DNA of 64,000 nt from Jeongeupia sp. USM3 (GTDB lineage Bacteria; Pseudomonadota; Gammaproteobacteria; Burkholderiales; Chitinibacteraceae): assembly GCF_001808185.1 (NCBI RefSeq), contig NZ_CP017668.1, positions 1,736,001 through 1,800,000 of the forward strand, written 5' to 3'. This document shows, piece after piece, positions 33,613-42,255 of this stretch (position 1 is its first letter; each line of letters opens with the position of its first letter). The notes under the pieces were generated by a model. The model was not told the DNA's origin, made no database searches, and worked only from the letters and a program-made list of their open reading frames with translations. Both the position numbers and the translations under genes were made by a program.

Positions 33613-34086
33613 TTACAGCGCCAGGCTGTAGTAGCGGTAGACGGTATCGAGCTCGTAACCGAGCGATTCGTACAGCGCCTGCGCGCGGCTGTTGCCGTGC
33701 GCGGTCGACAGTTCGAGCTGCGATGCCCCGGTCGCGCGGGCGTGCTCGGCGGCCTTGGCCATCAGCAACCGCGCCACGCCGGCGCCGCGCGCGGATTCGG
33801 CAACGTAGAGGTCCATCAGGCTCCACGTCCGCGTCGCGGCAATCGAGCTGAAATAGGGATAGAGCTGGATGAAGCCGCAAGCCGCGCCATCGACTTCGGC
33901 GAGCAGCAGCACCGATTCGCGCAGGCGCAGGCGCTCGGCCAGAAAGGCGCGGGCGACGGCGGGGTCGCTCGGCTGTTCATAAAACACCCGGTAGGCGTCG
34001 AACAAAGGCGCAAGCCGGTCGAGGTCGTCAAGGCCGGCATAACGGACGACCACGTCGTACGGCTTGTCGTTCTGGTCTGAGGTCAT
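33613..34086 (-). CDS. GNAT-family N-acetyltransferase, tandem copy 1
   Basis: A 157-aa single-domain protein. The acetyl-CoA binding motif is in LYVAESARGAGVARLLMAKA (near residue 100), and LYESLGYELDTVYRYYSL is the usual GNAT end. The substrate is unknown; related short GNATs acetylate small amines or amino acids. The neighbouring gene at 34140 is a close paralogue, about 60% identical by eye, with the same strand and length. Confidence 0.88.
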   Translation of the reverse strand: MTSDQNDKPYDVVVRYAGLDDLDRLAPLFDAYRVFYEQPSDPAVARAFLAERLRLRESVLLLAEVDGAACGFIQLYPYFSSIAATRTWSLMDLYVAESARGAGVARLLMAKAAEHARATGASQLELSTAHGNSRAQALYESLGYELDTVYRYYSLAL

Positions 34087-34139
34087 CGTGCGCTCCGGCT
34101 CGAAAAGCGCCAGAGTGTAAGACCAAAGACAGCGGCTTG

Positions 34140-34583
34140 CTACAGCTTCAGTACATAGCCCTGAAACTCGGTATCGCGCCGATAGCCGAGCGATTCGTAC
34201 AGCGCCTGCGCCGCCTGATTGGCATGCGCCGTCGACAGCCGCAGGCTGGCCGCGCCAGTGGCCTGCGCATGCTCGCGGGCCTTGCCCATCAGCGCCCGCG
34301 CCGCGCCCTGCCCGCGTGCCGCCTCGCTGACGAACAGGTCGTTGAGCAGCCAGACCCGACGCATGCCGACCGAGGAAAACAGCGGGAACAGCTGGACGAA
34401 GCCGACCGGATGACCGCCGGCTTCGGCGAGCAGCAGTACCGATTCGCGCAGGGCCAGCCGCTCGCCCAGGTAGGCACGCGCGCCGTCGACATCGCTCGTC
34501 TGCCTGTAGAACTGCCGGTAGGCGTCGAACAAGGGCACCAGAACGTCGAGGTCGTCGAGGCTGGCGTAGCGGACGGTGGTCAT
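34140..34583 (-). CDS. GNAT-family N-acetyltransferase, tandem copy 2
   Basis: A 147-aa paralogue of the preceding gene: shared LDDLD, PLFDAYR, LRESVLLLAE, ALYESLGY strings and the acetyl-CoA loop in LFVSEAARGQGAARALMGKA. ATG at 34583 follows a GGGAG ribosome-binding site. Only 53 bp separate the two genes, so they arose by tandem duplication and are probably co-transcribed. Substrate unknown. Confidence 0.88.
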   Translation of the reverse strand: MTTVRYASLDDLDVLVPLFDAYRQFYRQTSDVDGARAYLGERLALRESVLLLAEAGGHPVGFVQLFPLFSSVGMRRVWLLNDLFVSEAARGQGAARALMGKAREHAQATGAASLRLSTAHANQAAQALYESLGYRRDTEFQGYVLKL

Positions 34584-34600
34584 CAAGGCTCCCGGATATG

Positions 34601-34625
34601 AAAAAGGCGGTCATTCGGCCGCCTT
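34601..34625 (-). terminator. Terminator after thiG
   Basis: On the minus strand AAGGCGG and CCGCCTT pair around an 8-nt loop and are followed by a T-run, 13 bp after the thiG stop codon. Confidence 0.8.
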
Positions 34626-34637
34626 CTTGTGATTTGC

Positions 34638-35435
34638 TTACTTGCTGCTGATCATACCGAAAAGCGGGCTCGACGGGTCGGCGCTGTAGAGCTTCTTCGG
34701 CATCCTGCCGGCGAGGAAAGCCTCGCGGCCGGCGTCGACCGCCAGCTTCATCGCATGCGCCATCCGCACCGGGTCGCGGGCGGCGGCGATCGCGGTATTC
34801 ATCAGCACGCCGTCGCAACCGAGTTCCATGCCCACCGTTGCATCGGATGCGGTACCGACACCGGCGTCGACCAGCACCGGCACATTCGACTGCTCGATGA
34901 TCAGCCGCAGGTTCCACGGGTTGAGGATGCCCATGCCCGAACCGATCAACGACGCCAGCGGCATGATCGCGCAGCAGCCGATCTGCTCGAGCTCCCTGGC
35001 AATGATCGGGTCGTCCGAGGTGTAGACCATCACGTCGAAGCCTTCCTTGACCAGCACCTCGGCGGCCGTGAGCGTTTCGCGCACGTTCGGGTACAGCGTG
35101 TTCGGATCGCCGAGGACTTCGAGCTTCACCAGCTTGTGGTCGTCGAGCAGCTCGCGCGCCAGCCGCAAGGTGCGGATCGCGTCATCGGCCGAATAGCAGC
35201 CGGCGGTGTTCGGCAGGTAGGTGAACTCGGACGGGGGCAGGTAGTCGAGCAGGCTCGGCTCGCCGGCGTTCTGGCCGATGTTGACCCGGCGGATCGCCAC
35301 GGTGACGATCTCGGCGCCCGAGGCGTCGATCGCCGCACGCGTCTCGGCGAAGTCCTTGTACTTGCCGGTACCGACCAGCAGGCGCGAGTTGTAGGTTTTG
35401 CCGGCAATCTGGAACAGGTCTTGAGCTTGGGTCAT
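34638..35435 (-). CDS. thiG: Thiazole synthase
   Basis: A 265-aa TIM-barrel protein. The Schiff-base lysine lies in DDHKLVKLEVLGDPNTLYPN, and the phosphate-binding end VLVDAGVGTASDA and GVLMNTAIAAARDPVRMA are typical. ThiG joins deoxyxylulose-5-phosphate, dehydroglycine and ThiS-thiocarboxylate to form the thiamin thiazole. ThiS is encoded just upstream, separated by a family A repeat. No thiO, thiC or thiE is present here. Confidence 0.96.
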   Translation of the reverse strand: MTQAQDLFQIAGKTYNSRLLVGTGKYKDFAETRAAIDASGAEIVTVAIRRVNIGQNAGEPSLLDYLPPSEFTYLPNTAGCYSADDAIRTLRLARELLDDHKLVKLEVLGDPNTLYPNVRETLTAAEVLVKEGFDVMVYTSDDPIIARELEQIGCCAIMPLASLIGSGMGILNPWNLRLIIEQSNVPVLVDAGVGTASDATVGMELGCDGVLMNTAIAAARDPVRMAHAMKLAVDAGREAFLAGRMPKKLYSADPSSPLFGMISSK

Positions 35436-35460
35436 AGGGCCTCTCAGGGAACGTCATAAG

Positions 35461-35600
35461 CGCATTTTCGCCCCGGCAAGCGTCGCGAGCGGGCGCAGGG
35501 CAAGGAATAGCACTGGAGCAACCGGAATGGGCGTTTGGCCCATGAGGATTGCGAAGCGCGCATGACGCAGCCATGCGTCCGCGCAGTAGCTTGATGGGCG
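35461..35600 (-). repeat. Dispersed intergenic repeat, family A, copy 3 (inverted)
   Basis: On the minus strand the core reads AATCCTCATGGGCC then GCCCATTCCGGTTGC (about 35515-35550). The element is flanked by ATTTTCGCCC (35464-35473) and GGGCGAAAAT (35596-35605), a terminal inverted repeat. It sits between thiS and thiG and may separate their expression. Confidence 0.65.
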
Positions 35601-35604
35601 AAAA

Positions 35605-35808
35605 TCAGCCGCCGCCGACGGCAACGACCATCTCAAGCACATCGCCATCGGCAAGCTGCGTGACGGCGTGCGTGCTGCGCGGCACGATCTCGCCGTTGCG
35701 CTCGATCGCGACGCGCTTGCCGCTCAGTTCGAGGGCGACGATCAGTTCGGAAACGGTCAGCGGCGCGGCGAAGGCCTTGGCTTCGCCATTGATGGACAGC
35801 TGGATCAC
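35605..35808 (-). CDS. thiS: Thiamin sulfur carrier protein
   Basis: A 67-aa ubiquitin-fold protein ending in VAVGGG. The terminal Gly-Gly is the site of adenylation and thiocarboxylation. It donates sulfur to ThiG. It lies 70 bp downstream of spoT on the same strand, as often seen in betaproteobacteria. Confidence 0.93.
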   Translation of the reverse strand: MIQLSINGEAKAFAAPLTVSELIVALELSGKRVAIERNGEIVPRSTHAVTQLADGDVLEMVVAVGGG

Positions 35809-35878
35809 GACAGCGGCCTTGGTTCGGAATGGAGTGCGGCGATTTTATCACGCCCCACCGACCAGTCCTTGACCGAAC

Positions 35879-38059
35879 TCAGGCGCGCACCCGCTGCAAG
35901 CGGTAGATCACCGGCAACTGGCGCAGCCGGCGCATCACCCGCGCCAGATGCACCCGGTCGTGCACCTGCAGCGTGAACTGGACCTGGATGTAGCGCTCGC
36001 CCTCGGCTTCCTGCGTCGTCACCGCGCCGATATTGGCCTCGGCATCGCCGATCGCCGTGGCGATCTGCCCGAGTACGCCGCGCTGGTTGTCGGCGAGCAC
36101 GCGCACCGGCACGTCGAAGAAGCGCTCGACCTGCGGATCCCATTCGACGTCGATCAGCTTCTCGGCGTCGACGTGGCCCTTGGCGAGCAGCGGACAGTCG
36201 TGGGTATGGATGACCAGGCCCTGGTCCTTCTTGACGATGCCGAGGATCGGGTCGCCCGGGATCGGGTTGCAGCAGCGGCCGAACTGCACCGCCATGCCCT
36301 CGGTGCCGCGGATCGTCATCGCCGCGGTCCGGCGCGCACCGCCCCCCTCTTCGCGCCACAGTCCGGCCAGTTGCAGCAGCCGCTTGACGACGACGACGGC
36401 CAGCCGCTTGCCGAGGCCGATGTCGGCCAGCACTTCGTCCTTGTCGCGGGCGTTGTTTTCCTTGACGTAGCGGTCCCAGACGTCGTCGTCGAGCTCGACC
36501 GGCGCCTGGTGCAGGGTCGAGAAGCCCTGCTCGAGCAGGCGCTCGCCCAGGGTCACCGATTCCTCGAAGCGCATGCTCTTGAGGAAGTGGCGGATGTGGC
36601 TGCGCGCCTTGCCGGTGGTGACGAAGGTCAGCCAGCTCGGGTTCGGCTTGGCGTGCGCGGCGGTGACGATCTCGACCTGGTCGCCGTTCTTGAGCTTGGC
36701 GCGCAAGGGCACCAGCTCGTGGTTGATCTTGGCGGCGATGCAGCGGTCGCCGATGTCCGAGTGCACCGCGTAGGCGAAGTCGACGCAGGTCGCGCCGGCC
36801 GGCATCGACAGGATCTTGCCCTTGGGCGTGAACACGTAGACCTGATCCGGGAACAGGTCGACCTTGATGTGCTCGAGGAACTCGATCGCATCACCCGATT
36901 CGGACTGCAGCTCCAGCAGGCTCTGCAGCCACTGGTGCGTCTTCTGCTGCACGTCCGAGAACGACTCGTCGCCGCTCTTGTACATCCAGTGGCTGGCGAC
37001 GCCGGCGTCGGCGATCCGGTGCATCTCGGACGTGCGGATCTGGATCTCGATCGGCGTGCCGTAGGGGCCGAACAGCGTCGTGTGCAGGCTCTGGTAGCCG
37101 TTGGACTTCGGGATCGCGATGTAGTCCTTGAACTTGCCGGCGATCGGCTTGAACAGCCCGTGCAGCGCGCCGAGCGCCAGATAACACGTCGGCACGTCCT
37201 TGACGATGACGCGGAAGGCATAGATGTCGAGCACTTCCGAGAACGACAGCGACTTTTCCTGCATCTTGCGGTAGATGCTGAAGAGGTTCTTCTCGCGCCC
37301 CGACACCGCCGCGTCGAGCCCGGCGCCCATCAGCTGCGCGCGCACCGCGTCGAGGATCTTGCCGACGACCTCGCGGCGGTTGCCGCGCGCGGCCTTCAGC
37401 GCCTTCGAGAGCACCGCATAGCGCCGCGGATGCATGTACTTGAACGACAGGTCGTCGAGTTCCTGATAGACCGCGTTCAGACCGATCCGGTTGGCGATCG
37501 GCGCATAGATTTCCATCGTCTCGCGGGCGATGCGCTTCTGCTTGTCCGGCCGCATCGCATCCATCGTGCGCATATTGTGCAGCCGGTCGGCGAGCTTGAT
37601 CAGGATCACCCGCAGGTCGCGCGCCATCGCCAGCAGCATCTTGCGGAAGTTCTCGGCCTGCGCCTCTTCCTTGCTCTGGAACTCGAGCTTCTCGATCTTG
37701 CTCATGCCGTCGACGAGATCGGCGACGTGGCGGCCGAACTTCTCGGTGATCTCGAGCTTGGAGACGCCGGTGTCCTCGACCACGTCGTGCATCAGCGCGG
37801 CGGCCAGCGCCTGCGCATCGAGATGCCACGCGGTCAGGATCGTCGCGACGGCGAGCGGATGCGAGATGTACGGCTCGCCCGACTGGCGCGTCTGGCCGCG
37901 GTGGGCGATCTCGGAGAACTTGAACGCGCGGGCGAGGAAGTCGCGGTCTTCCGGCTTCAGGTAGCCGGTGTCGTCGGACAGGAAGCTGTTGGCCGCATCA
38001 AGGACATGCGGCGCCTGGGTGGCGAGCTCGGGGAGTTCGTGCGGGCTTATCGCGGGCAT
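35879..38059 (-). CDS. spoT: Bifunctional (p)ppGpp synthetase/hydrolase
   Basis: A 726-aa RelA/SpoT homologue. The HD hydrolase domain is intact (HRGQTRQSGEPYISHPLAVA, ALMHDVVEDT near residue 90), followed by the synthetase domain (GYQSLHTTLFGPYGTPIEIQ), TGS (VFTPKGKILSMPAGATCVDF), a zinc-finger/helical region (FGRCCNPIPGDPILGIV, HTHDCPLL) and a C-terminal ACT domain. With the HD motif present it is SpoT-like, able to make and break the alarmone. The gmk-rpoZ-spoT order is conserved in proteobacteria. Confidence 0.96.
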   Translation of the reverse strand: MPAISPHELPELATQAPHVLDAANSFLSDDTGYLKPEDRDFLARAFKFSEIAHRGQTRQSGEPYISHPLAVATILTAWHLDAQALAAALMHDVVEDTGVSKLEITEKFGRHVADLVDGMSKIEKLEFQSKEEAQAENFRKMLLAMARDLRVILIKLADRLHNMRTMDAMRPDKQKRIARETMEIYAPIANRIGLNAVYQELDDLSFKYMHPRRYAVLSKALKAARGNRREVVGKILDAVRAQLMGAGLDAAVSGREKNLFSIYRKMQEKSLSFSEVLDIYAFRVIVKDVPTCYLALGALHGLFKPIAGKFKDYIAIPKSNGYQSLHTTLFGPYGTPIEIQIRTSEMHRIADAGVASHWMYKSGDESFSDVQQKTHQWLQSLLELQSESGDAIEFLEHIKVDLFPDQVYVFTPKGKILSMPAGATCVDFAYAVHSDIGDRCIAAKINHELVPLRAKLKNGDQVEIVTAAHAKPNPSWLTFVTTGKARSHIRHFLKSMRFEESVTLGERLLEQGFSTLHQAPVELDDDVWDRYVKENNARDKDEVLADIGLGKRLAVVVVKRLLQLAGLWREEGGGARRTAAMTIRGTEGMAVQFGRCCNPIPGDPILGIVKKDQGLVIHTHDCPLLAKGHVDAEKLIDVEWDPQVERFFDVPVRVLADNQRGVLGQIATAIGDAEANIGAVTTQEAEGERYIQVQFTLQVHDRVHLARVMRRLRQLPVIYRLQRVRA

Positions 38060-38167
38060 GTGCCCGCCTTTGCCTGCCAGCGCGGGCAGGCCGGGTCGTC
38101 AGTGTGGCGACACCGTCGTTTCATCGTCGTTCGCGGCCCGGACACGCCGGGCCGGCTCCGCAATCGG

Positions 38168-38377
38168 TCAGATACGGTTGCGGTTGAGGATGTCGCGACC
38201 GACGAGGCCGGACGCGACTTCGCGCAGTGCCAGCACGGTCGGCTTGTCCTTGCCCGGATTGTCGACCTGCGGGGTCGAGCCATTGGCGATCTGGCGGGCG
38301 CGATAGGCTGCGGCCAGGGTCAGGTCGAAACGGTTTTCGATGTTCGGCAGGCAGTCATCAACGGTCACGCGGGCCAT
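38168..38377 (-). CDS. rpoZ: RNA polymerase omega subunit
   Basis: A 69-aa protein starting MARVTVDDCLPNIENRFDLT, as in E. coli omega. The GGAG is 8 bp before the ATG at 38377 but only 2 bp before the ATG at 38383, which decides the start. Omega helps assemble RNA polymerase and forms part of the ppGpp site, in keeping with spoT next door. Confidence 0.96.
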   Translation of the reverse strand: MARVTVDDCLPNIENRFDLTLAAAYRARQIANGSTPQVDNPGKDKPTVLALREVASGLVGRDILNRNRI

Positions 38378-38455
38378 GGTCATTACTCCAAATCAGTGAA
38401 ATCGCCGGTGAAGGCGACAGATGGACTCCATTCTACCAGAGCCCCCGGGCGGCGA

Positions 38456-39070
38456 TCAGCCCTTGAGGCTGGCGAGCAACGCGGCGTGCCTCCGGGCCTG
38501 GCGCGGCTGGCGCAGCCGCTCGGCGCGGACGATGCCGACGATGTCGCGCACCGCCTCGTCGATGTGCTCGTTGACGATCAGGTAATCGAACTCGCCGGCG
38601 TGGCCGATCTCGGCGCGCGCCTCGGCCATGCGGCGGGCGATCACGTCCTCGGCGTCCTTGCCGCGGTTCTTCAGCCGCTGCTCGAGCACCTCGAGCGACG
38701 GCGGCAGCACGAAGAGGCCGATCGCGTCAGGGTACAGCTTGCGCACCTGTTCGGCGCCCTGGGTGTCGATCTCGAGCAGGATGTCGCGGCCCGACTGGCG
38801 TGCCTCGCTGATCCACGACTTCGACGTACCGTAGTAATTGCCGTAGACCTCGGCGTACTCGAGCAGCTCGCCGCGGGCGATCATCGCCTCGAACGTCGCG
38901 CGGTCGACGAAACGGTAGTCCTTGCCGTCGACTTCGCCGGCGCGCGGCGCGCGCGAGGTGAACGAGATCGACAGCTGGACGTTGGCGTCGGCGGCGAGCA
39001 GCGCCAGAACCAGCGTGGTCTTGCCGGCGCCCGACGGCGCGGTGACGACGAAAATGTTGCCTTGGGTCAT
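38456..39070 (-). CDS. gmk: Guanylate kinase
   Basis: A 204-aa kinase: Walker A VVTAPSGAGKTTL, the GMP-binding SFTSRAPRAGEVDGKDYRFV and the lid region with LKNRGKDAEDVIARRM. It converts GMP to GDP. It is the first gene of the gmk-rpoZ-spoT series on the minus strand. Confidence 0.96.
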   Translation of the reverse strand: MTQGNIFVVTAPSGAGKTTLVLALLAADANVQLSISFTSRAPRAGEVDGKDYRFVDRATFEAMIARGELLEYAEVYGNYYGTSKSWISEARQSGRDILLEIDTQGAEQVRKLYPDAIGLFVLPPSLEVLEQRLKNRGKDAEDVIARRMAEARAEIGHAGEFDYLIVNEHIDEAVRDIVGIVRAERLRQPRQARRHAALLASLKG

Positions 39071-39449
39071 CGCGGATCAATTCCGTAAGAAAATTACAGG
39101 CAGCGTAGCATAGGCAGGCGGCATCGAAAAAGCGTCTGCACGGTTCGCGGCGACCGAAATCCGCGCCGGGCCGCCGGCACCGACGGACAAGCCGCCGCCG
39201 CCGCATCGATTGACGACGCACCCCATGCCGAAGCGGCCCGGCGGACGCGCCTGATCCGGCGAACCGCATCGGCGCGGCCACGTCCGCGGCCCTGTCAATT
39301 CTGTCAGGCGCGAAATGCGCGATTTACCGCTAACACGATCACATTCCCCCGCCGAACGGGACCGATCGTCCGTGCACGCCGGGAGAGCCGTCGACGGCCG
39401 GTGCAGCATCGTGCGCCGGGCCGCCACCACCGCAACGGAGGCACGCATC
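39071..39449. other. 379-bp GC-rich gap between divergent gmk and tam
   Basis: The region holds the promoters of two divergent genes. No convincing -35/-10 pair, repeat or terminator is visible. A short GCGCGAAATGCGCGATTT string around 39311 has weak internal symmetry. A longer in-frame extension of tam reaches 39315, but its composition and the AACGGAGG site favour 39450. Confidence 0.5.
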
Positions 39450-40289
39450 ATGCATCGCGATCAGGTCGAACCGGCATCCGACACCTGTTGGGATCCGGAA
39501 CGCTATCTGCAGTTCGCCGGCCTGCGCCGGCGCCCTTCCGAAGAACTGCTGGACCGTCTGCCGGCATTGTCGCCGACTTCCATCGTCGACCTCGGCTGCG
39601 GCACCGGCCTTGCCACGCAGTTGCTCGCGGAAAAATGGCCGGACGCGGACCTCGTCGGCGTCGACAGCTCGCGGCAGATGCTCGAGGAGGCGGCCAGAAC
39701 CGGCCTTCCGGCCCGCTGGATCTGCGCCGACGTCGCGCACTGGCAGCCGGCATGGCGCCCGGGCCTGATCTTTGCCGCCGCCGTCATGCATTTTGTCGGC
39801 GAACACCGGCTGCTGCTTCCCCACCTGCTGCGGCAGCTCGGACCCGGCGGATGCCTGGCCCTCCACATGCCCGACTGGCGGGATGCACCGTGGTACCAGA
39901 TCGCCCTCGACGTGCTGGAAACCGGCGGTCCGGCCGGGCGTCCGCTCGGTCCCGATCCGCTGCGCACTGCAATGGCCGAACGAAACGTCCAGCCAGTCGA
40001 CCACTACTACCGCCTGCTGGCGCCGCTGGCGACCGAGATCGACATCTGGGAAAGCAGCCACCTGCAGGTCGTCCATGGCGACAATCCGGTCTTCGACTGG
40101 GTCAGCGTTTCGGCGCTGCGCCCCGTGCTGAACGGGCTGTCCCCGTCATGCCGGCAGCGTTTTCTCGAGCAGTACATCCGGCACATCCGCGAGCAGTATC
40201 CGCCAGAAAGGAACGGCGCAACGCTTTTCCCCTTCCGGCGCATCTTCCTCGTGGCAAGGGTGCCGGGCGGCGCGGCCGCACTGCACTGA
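39450..40289 (+). CDS. tam: Trans-aconitate 2-methyltransferase-like SAM methyltransferase
   Basis: The 279-aa protein starts at the ATG preceded by AACGGAGG. It has WDPERYLQFAGLRRRPSEELL, the SAM motif IVDLGCGTGLATQLLAEKWPDADLVGVDSS and the C-terminal IDIWESSHLQVVHGDNPVFDWVS...EQYPPERNG layout, which follows E. coli Tam along its whole length. Tam methyl-esterifies trans-aconitate, a by-product that inhibits aconitase. It is inserted between gmk and yicC on the opposite strand. Substrate not proven. Confidence 0.8.
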   Translation: MHRDQVEPASDTCWDPERYLQFAGLRRRPSEELLDRLPALSPTSIVDLGCGTGLATQLLAEKWPDADLVGVDSSRQMLEEAARTGLPARWICADVAHWQPAWRPGLIFAAAVMHFVGEHRLLLPHLLRQLGPGGCLALHMPDWRDAPWYQIALDVLETGGPAGRPLGPDPLRTAMAERNVQPVDHYYRLLAPLATEIDIWESSHLQVVHGDNPVFDWVSVSALRPVLNGLSPSCRQRFLEQYIRHIREQYPPERNGATLFPFRRIFLVARVPGGAAALH

Positions 40290-40304
40290 CGCCGGCCCGT
40301 TCCG

Positions 40305-41171
40305 CTATTCGATGTTCTGGATCTGCTCGCGCATCTGCTCGATCAGCACCTTGAGCCCGATCGATGCGCGGCTGGTTTCGGCCGATACCGATTTCGACCC
40401 GAGCGTGTTCGCCTCGCGGTTGAGTTCCTGCATCAGGAAATCGAGCCGCTTGCCGACCGCGCCGCCCTTTTGCAGGATCCGGCGGATTTCGGAGAAGTGC
40501 GCCGAGAGCCGCGACAGTTCTTCGTCGACGTCGATCTTCTGCGCGAACACGACGATTTCCTGACGGATCCGGTCGTCATCCGCCGAACCGATCGCCTCGA
40601 CGAAACGCGCCTTGAGTTTCGCCTCGTACTCGGCGACCAGTGTCGGGATGCGCGGCTTGACCTCGGCGACGATCGTCTCCATGCCGTCGATGCGCTCGAG
40701 CAGGTGCGCCTTGAGCTTCTCGCCTTCGCGTGCGCGGCTGGCCTTGAGGTCGACCAGCGCAGTATCGAGCAGCGCCGCCAGCGTTTCGCCGAGCGCTTCG
40801 TCCTGCGGCGCTTCCTGCGCCAGCACGCCGGGCCAGCGCAGCAGCTCGCCGAGCTTGAGTTTTTCGCCGCTGCCGATCAGCTCGCTGGCCTCGGCACTGA
40901 CGCGAACCAGTTCCTCGAGCAGCGCGCTGTTCAGTTGCAGCTTGGCGGAACCGGCAGCCTGGGCATTGAAGTAGGCGCGGCACTCGACCTTGCCGCGCGA
41001 CAACGCTGCGCCGATGCGCTCGCGGATCGTGCCTTCGAATGCGCGCAGATCGTCGCCGAGCCGCAGCGACAGATCGAGAAAGCGGTGGTTGACCGCGCGT
41101 ACTTCGACGCTGAGCGTGCCGAGCGCCAGCTCCTGCTGGGCGTTGGCATAACCGGTCATGCTGAAAATCAT
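40305..41171 (-). CDS. yicC: YicC-family endoribonuclease
   Basis: A 288-aa protein with the MIFSMTGYANAQQE start, VEVRAVNHRFLDLSLRL and the C-terminal GKRLDFLMQELNREANTLGSKS string of the YicC/YloC family. Characterised members are endoribonucleases that promote sRNA or mRNA decay. It starts divergently from the kinase-phosphatase pair, 115 bp away. Confidence 0.93.
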   Translation of the reverse strand: MIFSMTGYANAQQELALGTLSVEVRAVNHRFLDLSLRLGDDLRAFEGTIRERIGAALSRGKVECRAYFNAQAAGSAKLQLNSALLEELVRVSAEASELIGSGEKLKLGELLRWPGVLAQEAPQDEALGETLAALLDTALVDLKASRAREGEKLKAHLLERIDGMETIVAEVKPRIPTLVAEYEAKLKARFVEAIGSADDDRIRQEIVVFAQKIDVDEELSRLSAHFSEIRRILQKGGAVGKRLDFLMQELNREANTLGSKSVSAETSRASIGLKVLIEQMREQIQNIE

Positions 41172-41286
41172 TGGAACTCCTTGGGGGCGGTGCAGCGGGG
41201 AAACAACGTGCGCTGCGCAACTTTACTTTCGCCGGGGTGGCACTCAGAATCGTCGCAGACTCGATATGCAAGTATAAGAATCACGG

Positions 41287-42255
41287 ATGGCGACACCGAG
41301 TAACCAGCCGCTTTCGCGCGGCTACCAGCTACAGAACTATACGATCGCCAAGCTCCTGTCGGCTGGCGGCTTCAGTATCGTCTACCTCGCGCACGACGAA
41401 AACGATTATCCGGTCGCGATCAAGGAATATCTACCCAACTCGCTGGCCTTGCGCCGCGAGGGCGAACGGGTCGAGGCGACCTGCGACGAAAACCTGGCGA
41501 TGTTCCGCCACGGCCTGAAGTGCTTTTTCGAGGAAGGCAAGACACTGGCGCGGATCCAGCACCCGAATGTCGTTCGCGTGCTGAATTTCTTCCGCGGCAA
41601 CGACACCGTCTACATGGTGATGGACTACGAGCGCGGCCGCACGCTGCAGAAGGAAATCCAGCTCAAGCACCAGCGCGAGGGTGTCGACGAGAAGCTGATC
41701 CGCCACGTGTTCTTCCACCTGCTCAACGGCCTGCGCGAAGTCCACCTGAACAAGCTGCTGCATCTGGACATCAAGCCGGCAAACATCTACGTGCGCAAGG
41801 ACGGCTCGCCGGTGCTGCTCGATTTCGGTTCGGCACGGCAGACGCTGACGCAGGAGCACGCCAAGCTCACGCCGATGTACACGCCGGGCTTTGCCGCGCC
41901 CGAGCAGTACAACAAGAAGAACGAACTCGGCCCGTGGACCGACATCTACGGCATCGGCGCGTCGATGTTCGCCTGCCTTGCGGGCACCGCACCGCAACCG
42001 GCCGACGCCCGATCGCGCGCCGACAAGCTCGTCGACCTGCGCATCGAATACGGCGACCGCTATTCGCCCGAACTGCTGGACCTGATCCACCGCTGCCTGC
42101 TGCTCGACCCGACCGCCAGGCCGCAGAGCGTGCCGCAGTTGCAGAAGGCGCTGATCGAAGCGGCATCGCCGCCGGCGAAAAAGCCGGGGCTGATCCGCAG
42201 CGTCCAGCGCGCCTGGCGCAAACTGACCATCAAGCCTGACCAGGGGGTCGAATGA
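41287..42255 (+). CDS. Hanks-type serine/threonine protein kinase
   Basis: A 322-aa soluble kinase without a membrane segment or sensor domain. It has a glycine-poor loop (LLSAGGFSIVYLAHDE), the ATP lysine in VAIKEYL (about residue 44), the catalytic loop HLDIKPANIY and DFGSARQ. The usual HRD is HLD, so it is a non-RD kinase and may not need activation-loop phosphorylation. It overlaps its cognate phosphatase gene (ATGA). Targets are unknown; it sits next to yicC and rph. Confidence 0.92.
   Translation: MATPSNQPLSRGYQLQNYTIAKLLSAGGFSIVYLAHDENDYPVAIKEYLPNSLALRREGERVEATCDENLAMFRHGLKCFFEEGKTLARIQHPNVVRVLNFFRGNDTVYMVMDYERGRTLQKEIQLKHQREGVDEKLIRHVFFHLLNGLREVHLNKLLHLDIKPANIYVRKDGSPVLLDFGSARQTLTQEHAKLTPMYTPGFAAPEQYNKKNELGPWTDIYGIGASMFACLAGTAPQPADARSRADKLVDLRIEYGDRYSPELLDLIHRCLLLDPTARPQSVPQLQKALIEAASPPAKKPGLIRSVQRAWRKLTIKPDQGVE

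Noticed and set aside
34587..34917. Upstream extension of the GNAT frames through thiG
   Set aside because: Antisense or out-of-frame with thiG; both acetyltransferases have good internal ATG starts.
35948..39088. A 1046-codon open frame on the plus strand
   Set aside because: It is antisense to spoT, rpoZ and gmk, has low-complexity Arg/Ala/Val composition and no domain. Long antisense frames are expected at this GC content.
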